Of a stretch of DNA of 64,000 nt, positions 1-13,794 are shown in pieces. Every line of letters starts with the position of its first letter. The stretch's first letter is position 1. Source of the DNA: Aphis gossypii (taxonomy: Eukaryota; Arthropoda; Insecta; Hemiptera; Aphididae); contig NC_065531.1 in NCBI RefSeq assembly GCF_020184175.1, positions 63,628,806 through 63,692,805 on the forward strand, written 5' to 3'. The notes beneath the pieces are model-generated. The model did not search any database. It was not told where the DNA came from and saw nothing but the letters and a program-made list of their open reading frames with translations. The position numbers were made by a program, and so were the translations under genes.

Positions 1-3000
1 AATTGTTCCATCGTTCATTTAGCGAGTACACACTAAAAATAAAACGATAGAAGTATACCCGCTCTCATTCCTCAATTAATATATTATTGAGTACTCAAGG
101 AAACAAAATAAAATAAACAATCATATTCAAGTTGTAAAAACATTTGAATAGTTAACTGTAGTAAAATGTATTAAAAATATGTTTTTGTACCCATTACCTC
201 AATTTTAAAGATTAGTTATTACTATTGTGTGAAATGTGTATACACATTAGTTGTGAATCATATAAATGAATGTCTTTCACATATCTATAATATTGAATAT
301 AAGTGCAGTATACAATCATTACAATCACAATGAATTGGAAATAATTTAAACTTTTTAAAACTTTTTCTACAATATAAGTTGTATTGTTGAAGTTAAATTT
401 GAGTAATTTTAAACGAAGTTACTTATACTTTATTCATATGTTTGAATTGGTCTCCATGTATATTGTATAAGTAATACGTGTTGTGTATTCAAAATAAGTC
501 AAATACACGAAAAAAAACTAGTCTAAATAAATATTTATTAAAAAATAAAATGTTATAAATATTTTATTCAGATAATATAAATAAATTGTATTGATATATC
601 ATTATATATTATGATATTTCACAAAAATATGTTTTCGAGTCGTCATTTCAATCTACAAAGACCGGAAAATCTAAACTCTGTTGTAAAATAAATTTCGAGT
701 ATACATTGAGTTGATCACTGTCGGAGGAATATACATGGAATATTTTTGAGAGGTGACAAAATGTTTACCGATTATTATGAAATTATAAAAAGAACCATAT
801 CGCAATTCAAGCGACATAATATTTAATGAAAAAACCTTAAACCTTAAACACTAACAAAATACAGTATTCAATATACATGTGGCATAATCCACAAAACTAC
901 AAAAGTAGGTAATAAAGTAAAAAAGTTCATAAATTTATTTTTAATCAAAAGTATAAGATACTAACTATCAAAAATCGCTCTTATGTTAATATACTGAGAT
1001 GTAAGAAGTAAGATGAAACCTCTTTTGTTGAAAAACTACGCTTAGCAGAAATTATAGATACAAGTAATATTATGAGCTATTTATAATGTACCACAACTAT
1101 TAATATTAACTTGTTTTGATCAATAATAAAGATAAATATTTACAACTATGATTATTATATTACGGTAACGAAATAGAGAAAACCCATGACTGTATCTAAT
1201 AGGTGTCTTTCAAAATATAGCTCGACTACATTGTGATTATAAATTTCAACTATATAATTATAAAATTTGATAGTTGTGAATTTAATTTAAATAATTGCAC
1301 AAGGAAAAAAATTCTGAAGCAAAACGGTGTGTCAGTTTCTATAATTTGTTTTCTATTAGAAATATGGTTTGTTATATTTTTTCAATATTATATTTGGTTC
1401 AGAAAAGTTTGATAATTATAAATTATTAATCATTATTAATTTTACGTTTTAATATTTTATTATTATTTTTTTTTTTTAATATAACTTTTAAATGACTATA
1501 ATTAAATTTGTGTGTATATTTGCCTAAGTAGAAACCGGTATTGCATTCTTCCATGAATATTCCAGATTTTTTATTTATTTATATAAAATCAACGGGTCAA
1601 AGCCCTTTAACAAAAAAAAAAAAAATTACATATGAATTGGCACAATATGAAAACTAAAAGACAAGTGATAGGTAATAATAAAAGTAAAAATAACAAGAAA
1701 ATCAAAGATAAAATTTCAGTCTATAAAACAAAACGATATTATAAATAATTAAGTACTATGATTTAAAAATAAAAAAGTTTTAGCTTTAAATACTTGACGA
1801 AACAAACTGAAAAAATCCAAAACTGTGGAGATTCTATTGGCGTTAAAAATAATTCTTGAAAAAAAAAATGAATTTTTTCCTCTATTGGTAATTTTGTTTT
1901 AGTTTTTCCAGATTTTTTTTTTTTTTTTAATTAAGTGTTGGGAATTCTCTACGATTGATTCAATTTGCTACCAAAAACCATTTACAATTATGAAATTAGA
2001 AGCAATTTTAAAACTCCATAATATTTATTAAAGATAATTGAAATACCAATAATAATAATAAAAGCATATATAATTAAAAAATCAACACACTTATAATATT
2101 TCGCTTAAAATTTAAAAGATATTAATTTTTCATGATAAATCAATGTAATATCAACATGGAATTATATTGAATTGAAATAATAATAATAAATATAAAAAAT
2201 AAAAACTATAAAAATAATATTATTATAATCAATTATGAACATATGTATAGTAATGACATTCTATTTTCAAAGAACTATTATGACATTTTTATGTACATAT
2301 TTTGACTTCCATAAGTAATAAGTATGTATTATTAATAAAGGTTACGTGACTCAAATTATACTTCGTTAACATTTTAAAAAGAATATAGTCACATTAAGCT
2401 AATTATTTGGGGGCAAAAAATCATTCTATGATTTAGAGTTCTGCGAAACTGATTAAATTATTAATTTAATTAATTTTAAACAACATACAAAAAACTATGT
2501 ACCTATCTAGATTCTAGATATATTTTATTTCAAAATATAATAATAAAAACATTTTCGTAGTAATGGATAATTAACAAATAATATAAAGTAGATTTAATAT
2601 AAAATAGTACTTTAGTTATTATTTACTAATATTTCAGAATAAAAACTTCTTGTATTTAAAACATAAAACATAATTATTTTATTATTGATTTATAGCAATG
2701 ATAAAGCATTATGGACAGCATCACTAAAAATAATTTATTAGACGTTTCTATAAATCTCTAGAAATTTACAATAATTTGTGCATTATATTCATCAATATAC
2801 TCGTAGATATTTGATTATTGTGTGATTATGAAAGTTTTTCATTGACGCATTTATTTAAAATATATAATTTTATTTGTACATAATCTTGAAGACAGACACT
2901 AAACATCATGGTATTTTTTATACCTTGATAAGTATCTCAATTTTAATGTTTTATTTTTATTAAAGCAAATTCGAATCTAAAATTGCTTGAAAAAAGTTAT

Positions 3001-4739
3001 TATATCCTTACATTAACATTTTACATAATATTATTATCAAGGTTGTTTTGGTGAAGATATTATACATTTTTTACATTTTTATAAGACTTTTAACGATCAT
3101 TGAGATCAGTTTGGAAGTATATTGATAGCGCTAGCGCGTGATTGCGCGTTTTTTTTTTGTTATGGAATATATCTCAATATCTGTTATAGTCTCATGTGCT
3201 GTAATTTATTTTCTAATCAATAATATTATGTCATCACACTAACTACTAAATTGCAATTGAATTAATACTAACAAATCTCCATAAGTCACTTTTATTTTGA
3301 AAAAATATTTCAACGAATCATGAATAATACTCTAATTCCTGATGAAATTAAATATTTAGATGTATTATTATTATATAAAAATTTAACTCAGAATCTTCAT
3401 CATAAGAGAAAAATAAAATCAGCTAATGTTTGATTACATCTTCTTTGTTCTCTTCAAAATTCTAAAATATTACTATAAAACAATTTTTTATTTAAATGAC
3501 GAACCATAAGGTTTGTTTTATGTTTGATTCTATAGAATTGCAATGTGGGATTCGGTCAAACCCTCCAATGTCGGACCAATCCAGTCATTCCAATCCATTG
3601 CACAACTACCAAACTATACCAAAATGATTTGTAAACGTTTTCATCAAAATTCTAGTACACACTATAATTTACATATTATTATATCTTTACCATCACACTC
3701 CCAAAAACCTATTCACATAGTCTAAAATGAAAATGGTTGAACTAATTTAATTAAGATATGTTATCACAAAAGGATATTTCGTCATAGAGTTAATCATGAA
3801 ATTTATTAATTTATAAAATTTACTTATTGTGAAAATGTTGTAAAAATTGTAAATTTTCCTTTTAAATAAAAATAATAATAATTTAATATTTATTCATACA
3901 TAATATATGATAATATAACTTCATGTCTTCATAACTAATAAATATTATAGTATGGCCAGTAATGGTATTTATGGACTACGATATTTGCTTCATTTTGCTT
4001 CTTACTTAACTTAAAAAACAAAAATTCTGTATTTTTATTTATTTGTTTGATACACGTAATGCTAATATAAATCGTCACTGATTTTGAAAATTTATTAACT
4101 ATTGCGTACTTAATATTTAACAATTAACAATATTAATTACGTCAGCGATGAACATAAAAATATTATGACAATAAAATACTTTTAACAAGACGAAAATATC
4201 TACTTAGTCTGAACAGAGTGAACCTATAACATAACCAAAATGTTATAAATCGAATTTATTTTTTATTGTAGTTCAAAAGTACAACTGTAGTTAAATGCCA
4301 TTTTCACCTAATATCATGATGTAAAATGTGTATTTTCTTTACACAATATAATTTTTAAGATATTTTGGAATTTTTTTGAGTTTTAATTTTTATTGAATTT
4401 TTGATTTTTTTTTTTCAATTATTGTAGAACTACAATATTTTGATTAAAAAGCTGAAAATGTAATACAAGGTACTTAATTACTTTTTAAGTTATCATTGAA
4501 CTGAGTATTTAAATATATCAAAAATACATTGGCACAATTTTAAGTATTTAACTTTCAAATTATGAAACAATGTGCAAAATCACGAGTTATTATACTTAAG
4601 TTATGCAAATAATTGATTTATTATTGTAATCGTAATATTTGTAACGAGAGTAATAAAGTAAAAATGACAGTTTACAGAATGAAAATTATCAATCGTAATC
4701 GAATCTATGTTTGACGCAGAAAATTGAATACAAAAATGT
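1..4739. other. AT-rich non-coding DNA
   Basis: No supported gene. Poly-A/T tracts, TAA/TTA runs and chance frames only. A slightly less AT-rich patch lies at 3541-3720, with a 60-codon plus-strand frame lacking any domain. If the LGR gene continues leftward this is intron. A plausible minus-strand acceptor (TTTTATTTTTAG) ends at position 33, so bases 1-32 could be the start of another exon; too short to judge. Confidence 0.4.
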
Positions 4740-5016
4740 TGGTACGGCCCAGTATTATAATAACAAAGCGAGGAGATGAAAACTGTTATGAAAACCAGTG
4801 GAGTATAATAAATATATCGTGAAAATTGTAGTGCTAGAATACGGTTTATGAGTTATGAGTGTTATGACAGACGAACATTCGTGTTATAGACGTTTATGTA
4901 GCATCACTAACATTTTTACGAACGATGTGTCTCCGGCAGGGGCGTTGCGGTGTATTGGACATTATAATACGTGTGCACTATTATACGGTGTTGGTGGTTT
5001 TTTCATTATTTTTTTT

Positions 5017-5055
<39 letters not shown>

Positions 5056-5420
5056 GTTTTCAATCTTCATTTCATATTACGCTATTCAATAATGCATAGA
5101 CGACATATTGTGTAATTCAGCCACAGAAATAGGTATTAACAACGTGCGCTTGCAGCCTTACAGGTTTATTATTTATGAATACGAATCGAATAATAATATT
5201 TAACCGATATTATAAACATTTACGATTCATGTTTTACACTGCAACCTATATATTATATTATAATGTATAATACGTGTGTCACGGTCGAATTTAATTTATC
5301 GCGAAAAACAAAATATCAACTGCATATACGTAGGCACTATAATGCAGGTGCGTACCAGTGCGATGTATTGACAATCCACTAAATTAAGTGAAAATATTCA
5401 CAGCGTACAATATTGTAATG
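4740..5420. promoter_or_regulatory. CpG-richer patch, possible regulatory region
   Basis: CG dinucleotides are enriched relative to the flanks (for example GTGTCTCCGGCAGGGGCGTTGC at 4926-4948, and GTGCGCTTGCAGCC, CACGGTCGAATT and GGTGCGTACCAGTGCG further right). No supported coding frame is present; the 86-codon frame at 4855 runs into the TA microsatellite. Function unknown. Confidence 0.2.
5022..5052. repeat. (TA)n microsatellite after a poly-T tract
   Basis: An uninterrupted TA run directly follows a T tract (5008-5021). It accounts for the low-complexity part of the small open frame at 4855-5115. Confidence 0.9.
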
Positions 5421-8400
5421 TATATAGTCGAAACAGCTCGAAATATTGTTATTTTTCCGTGTCGGGAAAGAACGTGTTCAATTTTCAAGAAACTTACTCG
5501 AAAATTAACGTTTTTGATTTGTTAATAATCTGTTACTTAATTTTGTTGCAGTCATCATAATATTTTATGACTAATAAATATTATAATATTTTATATTTAA
5601 AACACCGGAGATGATAATTTCGTCCGACATGTGTATTGTGTACTGTATTTTTATCGAAGTAACATAACGTTTCCGTGAACGTATTTACGTATTTTCATGG
5701 TAGTTCGTATTTTACGAATTAAAATGAAAGATTTTATTCTTGTGTGTTATTGTGTATTGTTTATTATTTTCAGGCGTCTATCAGTCGCAGCAATATTTTC
5801 AACAATATTCGCTTATTATATTTATATGGAAACTTTCATGCAAAAAATATTTTTGAGGATCATAATCAAATGATGGACGTTGTGTTATGGAAGTTTCACT
5901 GCAATTTACTTTCTGACCATAGTCCGATTTAACGAACTCGGAGTTGAACTAGTTTTTTTTTTTAAAAAGAACTTTATCTTCATTGTTATTTTATAAGATC
6001 TGTACACACATACGAATAGTGAATACCACTTAATTATTTTAACATGCACTTTTGCATAATATTCAATAAATCACCTAAAATGTTTATCTCTATTGTTTAC
6101 TGTAGATATACCGTGCAAAATAACATTAGGCAACTATCGGATATACATCCGTGACGTTTAAAAAGGTTTATTTTTCCTATTTATCAAAATTATTATCTTA
6201 TTATTGTATTAGTTTGAATATTTCTTTCACGTTGTATTGATGACTACAATAATAAATGTTTAAAGCGATCGCCATTAATGTTTATACTTAATATGAATTA
6301 ATCGTGTTTTTCGACTTAGTACCTATAAATAAAAAAAAAATATAATAATACAGTTACAATAAAATATTATGTTATATTTTTCACGATGGATTTTCATAAA
6401 TATAAAGAAATAATTAATTTCTTAATTCTTCATTTTAATATTTGAAGGAAAAAAATATGTATATACCTACCTAATGTTATTAGTTTTTTTACGTATAATT
6501 ATTAAGTGTATAAATTATAAAATAGTAGAAATATTTTAGTTTTTGAGATAGTGTGAAATTACTGTAAATTGGTACACCTATAATACGTATTGTTGGTTTT
6601 ATATTTGTATATGAATATGTGTTTTTATTAAAATACCATTTAGAGCAGTCAGAGTTAAACAAATGCACGTGAAGACTGTATAATATAATGTATACTTAAA
6701 TAATTATAAAAAGGTTAAGGATCGGGGATCCAAATCTCGATACAACTAATTGTCACGAAACCATATTTTTGGAATTTATGTGATTTTTCTTTCACGAATT
6801 GTGTCACGGTATTTGTTTAATCACTAGCATTTTATAGTTGATTTATAATATTGCACATGCTGTCGATTTACTTAGGTCCTTAAACCCGCTATAAATTATT
6901 CGCGCTAAGTATCGTGCAATACATAATATATATTATACAGTGTTCGGGCTTTCGAGAAGTATTACCTGCAGTCATCGCGCCATGTTCCCTTTAAGTAAAT
7001 ACTGTCTATATCAAATTATATATTTCTTAAGCTTTATTTATTTTTATAATTATTATTTTTTACATTTCTTAATTTTTAACAGTATTTTAATTAAAATCTA
7101 AAATGCACATACGCATAATGTTTTTTTTCAAAATATTGATTTAATTTATCGTAAATGTATAGTTTATTCTAATATCCTATTAAAAGAAATACTAAATTAA
7201 TATTGTAAGAATTTAACCTATTTAAGCATTTAAATCAGTTAAAGTCTAATAATATTTAATTTCAAGTTTAAAGTGATAATACTATTAATATACAACATAG
7301 CTGTCTTCTACATTGTCAAATTACACATACTCGAATATCCATCTGTGAAAATTATTATAAATATATTTTCGTTTTTTTGAAAAGTTTTTGTTTTTTAAAA
7401 TGTTGTTTACCGTTTAAAATAACATTGTTGTTTTTATTTTTCAATAACATATCTATGATCTATGAATTTAGTGAAGTATCAAATATTTATTATTTATCTC
7501 ATAAATTATGTGCCAAGTGGACTTCAGCCATATATTATGTGTTATGTTAAAAAAAATATCTATTATTTTATTAATAATATGATTAAAACTCTTTTGACAT
7601 ATATTTCGTGTAGTTGATGAGTATTTGTGACAAGGGTAACAACTTTTTAAAAAGTTGACTATAAATAGAAACTAAGAGTATAATTATGTGGAATATAGGC
7701 AATGCATAAAATATTAATTCACTGTCATCTGTATTCATTTTAAAATAAATTTGTTTTTACAAACATAATATATATGTATTTAATATTTGTAAAATACAAA
7801 AAATATATTAACTAATAATAAATACTAGGTCATTTTTCAAAAATGATACATTTTATGTACCTATCTAAGTATTTTTAAAAAACGTTGACCGTTTACCTTC
7901 ATCTTACATATGCTTGTAACATTATTTTAATAAATTTAAAATTTGTTATAGATTTTGAGCAGAGCGATAATTCTATGTGTATGTGTGTGGTGTGTAATTT
8001 TTATAAACACGATAAGTAGTTAAAAAAAACTCTAGTTTTTAACTTGAATGATGGTTTTAGTTTACATAGAGAAGTTAAATTAAAAATTCACAATAATTTT
8101 TAAAACAACTAAGAAAAACCATCAAACAACAATTTAGGAAAAAAACATTTTTACGCAATACCAGTGTTTGATAAACTCGACTTTCACTAAATGTTTAGGT
8201 ATATTAGCATTTTTTACGTTTTTTTTTTTATATACATTTTGAAGACAATTTATTGTTGGATTAGAATTGCTTGAATTTTAAATATAAAGTTTTTTTAAGT
8301 CTTTTATATTAAAACCAAAAATCTAAAAAAAATATTTAAGGATAATTTTTTTTTTATAAACATTTTATGTTAAAATTTTATCAAAATTACATATTTATAC

Positions 8401-8564
8401 TATGAATAACAATAATCATTGTTTTATTTTAATTTAAAAACATTATTAACGGGTACTTCAAATTTTAAATATTTTGTTATATTATTTTAAATACAATGTT
8501 TTCACAATAAAATTATTTCATTTACTATATTATTACTAATAGGAAAGTTAATAAAAATTTCATA
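5421..8564. other. AT-rich non-coding DNA
   Basis: Nothing supportable. Short open frames around 5744-5932 (plus) and 6500-6700 (minus) lack splice partners or protein-like composition. Confidence 0.4.
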
Positions 8565-8700
8565 AAACATAAAAAATACTGAGTGATATAGGCATATAGG
8601 CTGATAGACCGTCTCCACTCAGAATCATTTTTTGTATAGAATGATGTATTATTGAATTCAAGTCTAAAACTTCCATGACGGTGACCCATTCGATACCTAC
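8565..8700 (-). repeat. Dispersed repeat, copy A (minus orientation)
   Basis: Read on the minus strand, this segment contains GATTCTGAGTGGAGACGGTC followed by TATCAGCCTATATGCC and a CAGTATTTTTTATG tail. The same order of words occurs at 14695-14745 and 54371-54425 on the plus strand. The three copies are diverged but collinear, which indicates an interspersed repeat family. The minus-strand frame through it is open for about 60 codons, but without a recognisable domain. Confidence 0.55.
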
Positions 8701-11042
8701 TATGTATATAGCGTATTGAAAGGTACCTACTTTTTTCTGTTATTTACGATAATTTTATTCAGTCTCTTACAGGTGACATGATAAATCTATCAAATACAAT
8801 TTGTTATACGACCTACTAATAAAAAACGATAAAAATCTTTTGTCCCGATTATGTCTATTTAGATTAGTTTTATTAGTATATATTTTTGTATGCAAATAAA
8901 AGATTTAATACAATACAGTTATTATGCAACATCGATACAGTACATTCTTACTATTTAATATTATTTGGTAGCCAAAGATAGTAAGTATAATATTATATTA
9001 TATTTATTTACTATTCAAGATAAAATTAAATAAGCATTTTTAAATTTAAGTATTGAAGTTTGATTGTTTGTTCTTTATTATGTCCTTATTCAGTAGAATA
9101 ATGCTGCAAAGGTGCTTATAAAAAAAAAAAATAAATAAAATACAATAATTTAATAATTTTTTACATACCTAATTATAACATATTTATGTCTCATAAATAC
9201 ATTGTTGTTGTCATATATCTAAGTAATTTTTATTCATCTATACGGTTATCGTTTAGTGGTTTACGTTAGTTTATTATTGTTATTTTATTACTAAATACAT
9301 GGCTATAATGAGTTAACCCCTAAATGTGTGCCCCAGATTTTTTCAGTTTACATTAAACATGAGTTTTGTCTGTATCCAGCAATTTTTTTTAAAAATCCAT
9401 TACTTGTTATAGATAGAATTTTATGAGTTACACGAACTATGAACTGATGAAAAAATCGGAGTTTTCACAAATTGTATGTCGATAAATATGTCCAATGTCC
9501 ATTACAAATCACAATATTACATACATAGTTTATACAAGAATATATTATTGTTTTATCATATTTATTATTAGTTTAAATTAAAAGTAAAATAATAATAATA
9601 TGTTTATGTACAGGGTAAAAATTAAAATTAAACTATTTTTAAAGATTAACTTTTCTTCAAGATATAAAATGTGTACTTTTATTACTTTGTCAAGACACTA
9701 CTCATGACTCATGTATCTACTATCTTTTATCGTTTTGACACAATTCGTATACCAATAATTTTGTTAAAACATACCTTGTTAACTGAGAAGTACTAGATCA
9801 TTATAAAAACTTGATATCTCATGTAATTTAACAGCTTTTAAACAAAATGTATTTAAATTTAAATAGTTACGTGTATTTGAATACGTATGTTACGACTAAT
9901 TAAGTTAGGTACACATAAATCAATGAGTGCATTACACAGTTTCCACTTCAAATAATGGATTTTAGTTTTGACACACATATATATTATATATATGTAATAT
10001 ACATACCTATACAAAACATTATGTTTGAGTAGAATTCAATAGATTTCAATAAATTAACGGATAATGATAATGATGTAAATAATTTGGAAGAAAAAATTAT
10101 TTTCAGTGTTATGTGAGGGAATTAGAGAACATAACAGAAATTTATTGGGACTCAGAAATTGCTGCCAATATCTAAGGCCAATATTACTAGTTTATGAAAT
10201 AAAATATATTTCACTGAACAGAGTGAAGAATGACGGAATGATTGAAAATTCAATTCACTAATGATATGTACATACTTGATCATAAAATGATTTTTCATAC
10301 TGTATTAAATATTCTTGAAACCACTTTTGAATTGATTGTACCATTTTTTTTAAATCAAACTTTTTTTTGTGGAATGTTTGTATTTCAAAAAATTACTACT
10401 AAAAAAAAAAAAAGAATAATATTATCTTTAGACATGAATTTACTCATATGATCTGTACATCCAACAACTTTTTAGAATTTTTATGAATATCTGATTTTAA
10501 GGCGTCAATACTTTTTCAACTTTAAATTTGTCATAATATATTTTTATAATTAACATATGTATACCATGTTTACACTTAATAAAGTTGTAGCATTGCTGTT
10601 ACTAGAAAATTTCTATACCGTCCAATTTAAAGGCAATAATGTACCATATTTTCGTGACCGTTGGTAGAATACTATAATACTGTAAATGTCAAATATACAC
10701 ATGTTTTATACAAAGATAGCAAACGTTTTGTTATCGCAAAGCTTCCACGAACAGGATCGATTCCTGTCTGTCAACAGAATGCAAGAGTCACATCGTTAAA
10801 TTACGCAGTTATGGTAATTATACTGTTTTGTATTTAATAATATTATATGATGATATGTACGCAAGCCACGGTGGGCTGTAAAGTATCTACATTGAATATT
10901 TATAAACCATCTGAAAACTAGTATTACAGATACTTAAAAAATAAATCATAAAATAATATTTAGAACTCTTAAGTCGTAGGCACATAAAATATTGTGACGT
11001 TTTGCAGCCCCTAAACCATTTCATATATTATGTTACTGTACA
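8701..11042. other. AT-rich non-coding DNA
   Basis: No supported gene. A few splice-flanked minus-strand frames were examined as candidate LGR exon 4 and rejected. A less AT-rich patch lies at 10720-10810. Confidence 0.4.
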
Positions 11043-11641
11043 TGTCCGCAATTGGTGAATGCTGCTGACAGTTATCTGGTGAATGTCTTTATACGCCTAA
11101 TAAATTGGTGAATGTTGAAAAATTAAAATAATATAAACATTTATTAGTCGATGTTGACATTTATATTAGGATTTTGGTCAATGTTGACATACACAACACA
11201 ATTTTGGTTAAGGTTACATAAACGTAGGTATAACAACATAATTTTATTTAATTAAATCAAATATTTATAATTTTTAACCGAAAAAAAAATGATAGCAGGC
11301 AGCATAACAACATGGAAGTTGTCTAGACATAATAAGAATAGTTGGGTAAGGTAATAAAACATTTTATCAAAGTTATCAATTTGTACAATATCTTAAGATG
11401 CATAGGTAGGTACTAGATAGTATAAGATACTGTATTATAATTGTGACGCTACCGTTATTTCTTAATTAGATTGAATAATTTCGACATTACCAACATTCAC
11501 CAATATCATTTTATAAAGGTCAACATTCACTAGTGAATATCTACTTACATCACGAATTTGATGAATATGACAACATTCATCAATGACTTTTGTGTATCAC
11601 TACATAAACCGGTGATTGTCAGCATTTACCAATCGCAAATA
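11043..11641. repeat. Inverted-repeat element built from a reiterated TTGGTGAATGTTG motif
   Basis: The left end carries TCCGCAATTGGTGAATGCTG (11045-11064) and the right end its imperfect inverse (11620-11639, AGCATTTACCAATCG). Inside the left arm the motif recurs in direct orientation about five times (near 11077, 11105, 11147, 11172 and 11204, with drift). Inside the right arm it recurs in inverted orientation (near 11490, 11520, 11560 and 11620). The centre (about 11230-11470) is AT-rich and lacks the motif. No target-site duplication is obvious and there is no coding capacity. Subterminal motif arrays of this kind occur in MITE or foldback-type elements. It would lie in a downstream intron of the LGR gene if that gene runs off the left edge. 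Confidence 0.6.
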
Positions 11642-13794
11642 TCCACAGGAAAATTTATACACAATTACTCGATCAGATCAAAGACATTGATTAGAAACGA
11701 TAATAGTATGAAAGATATTTTTTAGAACAGACTAACTAGATAATTATAATATAAAACAATAAAGTGATTGGGTTGAGTGGTTAGAGTAAGAGTTGACTTG
11801 ATCATATTAGATTATGCATCATTGTTGAAAATCTCGCAGTTTCACAAAAACAAAAGGTAATTATATAGAATAATTTATAGGTATTGTTATTATTATTATA
11901 CCTAACGCAAACTTATAAAGTTAGTAGAACAACTATAACAAACACATGTGATATAAGTCTAATACAAATAATAATAAATAAAAAATATTAAGCAGGTCTA
12001 ATATTTCATTTTGTTTACATTTGTTTTGAGAGTAAATAAAAGTAGATAGATTCTATACAAATAATACTATATATCTACACATACGTGTAAGTAGATATAC
12101 TTAGATATTCCTTAAATATGTGGAATATGTGGTGTTGCAAAAAAAAAACTGTTTACAAAAATGTTGATTATAAGTTATTATTTTTTACTTATATTAGTAT
12201 TGAGAATAATTAACACTAATATTTAAATAGTTGTCTAAGAACTTTATATTTTATTAACTGTATATTATACTTATATTAAACTTAATCAAAATACTAAAAA
12301 TGTTTACATTGGTGCAGTTACTGGAAACCTTTATACAATGTTTTAGTGATTATATGCAAATAATTTAACTGTTAAACGAGTTTAGTGGATATAATTATAA
12401 TATCTTTAAAATCACTATAAAATGGCAAAATTTTAGGTTTATGTATATCGTTTGTATTTATTACAATTATTATTTGAAGTAATTTTAAGCTGCTGGTGAT
12501 AGATGCTTACAAGTAGTTTTACTTGTATAACGAAATGAGACAATCTATAATGAGTATAAAAAAATCTAATCTACCATAATATTAAAAATATATATATATA
12601 TGTTAACTAAAACGTTTGGATATTATTATTGGTTTCAATATTTTTATTAGTGAAATACAATTTCAATTATAAGGACATCTAAGGAAAATGATTTTGAATA
12701 GCATGCAATATAATAGATTCAAAGAGATAATGTTTGAAAACTGGACACCAAAAATTGAATTGAATATGCACCCCTGCCGTGGGAGCATATAATTTTGTAT
12801 TTCAAATACATATGGGGTAAATAAACATGATTGTATTAATCGCTACATTTATTTTTTAATTAATTTAAAGTTATTGTTTTATTTTTTAATCAATAATCCA
12901 TATTATATTCGGTTTTAATATTAAAATTGTTTATTTTTCCATACGAAAGATTTCAGTGCAACATGTGTAAATCAAATATACATTGAAATTAATAATATTT
13001 ACTTAGTTTTTTTCCAATACAACTCACGTAAATTTAACAAGACGTGTATATTAATCATAATTTAAAATTATTAGTAGGTAATATTTATTTTTACACAATT
13101 TTAGATTATTTACTATGTATCAATTAACAAAGGATAGTATTTTTGATTTGTAATAATTTGTGATGTAGTATATAATATATAATTATAATGAAAATAATAA
13201 ACAACTAAACAACATCCCAAATTTATAGCACTGGAATAAATGTATTACTCGATAAATATTAAAAATACTTTCCGGAATACACGATAAATTGTACAGATTA
13301 TGTAGACATTGTGAGGTTTAAAAATCGGATAAACATAAACAACTAAAATTAAATTTCTCAATATTGAATCAACAGTTTTTTATTCATAAATCTTTCAGCG
13401 ATTTATTATTAGTGTTTGTGGTATAATTTATGATGTCAAAATGCTTACTTTGTAAATACTCCCCAAAGGATTCTCAAGTACCCTCGTATACGTTTTCTTG
13501 CACATCGTGTCAAATCTAACTAAGATTTAAAAACATTTCATAGCTGAATTTTTCGTTTATACACGAAATATTTTAAGATTCATCAGTTATTTTCTTTACT
13601 TTACAATCGTCGCGTATATTTTTTTCTTACGTTCTATTAATACACAGTAACACACTGTCTTATAAATTATAATGTGAATAAGAATAGACAATTATCCCAA
13701 TATAGATGGCTTTGAATTTTTATTCCTCTATACGGTTGCAGTAGAGAGAGAATAATTTTTCAAGTTTACATTCATTTGATAGTTACAGTAAACA
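11642..13794. other. AT-rich non-coding DNA
   Basis: No supported gene. One minus-strand frame flanked by AG and GT (13114-13230) is open but lacks a leucine-rich-repeat pattern. Confidence 0.4.

Noticed and set aside
1..32. Possible exon at the left edge on the minus strand (V-Y-S-L-N-E-R-W), faintly recalling the E-R-W motif of LGR helix 3
   Set aside because: Only 32 bases are in the window, and the residues between V-Y-S-L and E-R-W do not match the family spacing.
4855..5115. 86-codon plus-strand ORF
   Set aside because: Half of it is translated poly-T and TA microsatellite.
8771..8854. Minus-strand frame with AG and a GTAAGA donor, phase 2 at both ends, as candidate LGR exon 4
   Set aside because: 84 nt, weak pyrimidine tract, and hydrophobic spacing does not fit an LGR repeat; it also adjoins dispersed repeat copy A.
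9344..9434. Minus-strand frame with a loosely leucine-rich-repeat-like pattern after TTTTTTCATCAG
   Set aside because: It begins in phase 0, so it cannot follow exon 3 (phase 2), and it is longer than a repeat exon.
10720..10815. Less AT-rich stretch with CTGTCTGTCAACAG acceptor-like site and short open frame
   Set aside because: Only about 12 codons before the next donor-like site; too little to support an exon.
12970..13060. Minus-strand frame reading I-N-I-H-V-L-L-N-L-R-E-L before a GTAAAT
   Set aside because: There is no AG acceptor upstream before an in-frame stop.
13114..13230. Minus-strand frame between TTCCAG and GTAAAT, phase 2 at both ends, as candidate LGR exon 4
   Set aside because: 117 nt is not one repeat long, and the tyrosine-rich sequence lacks the L..I....F..L..L pattern.
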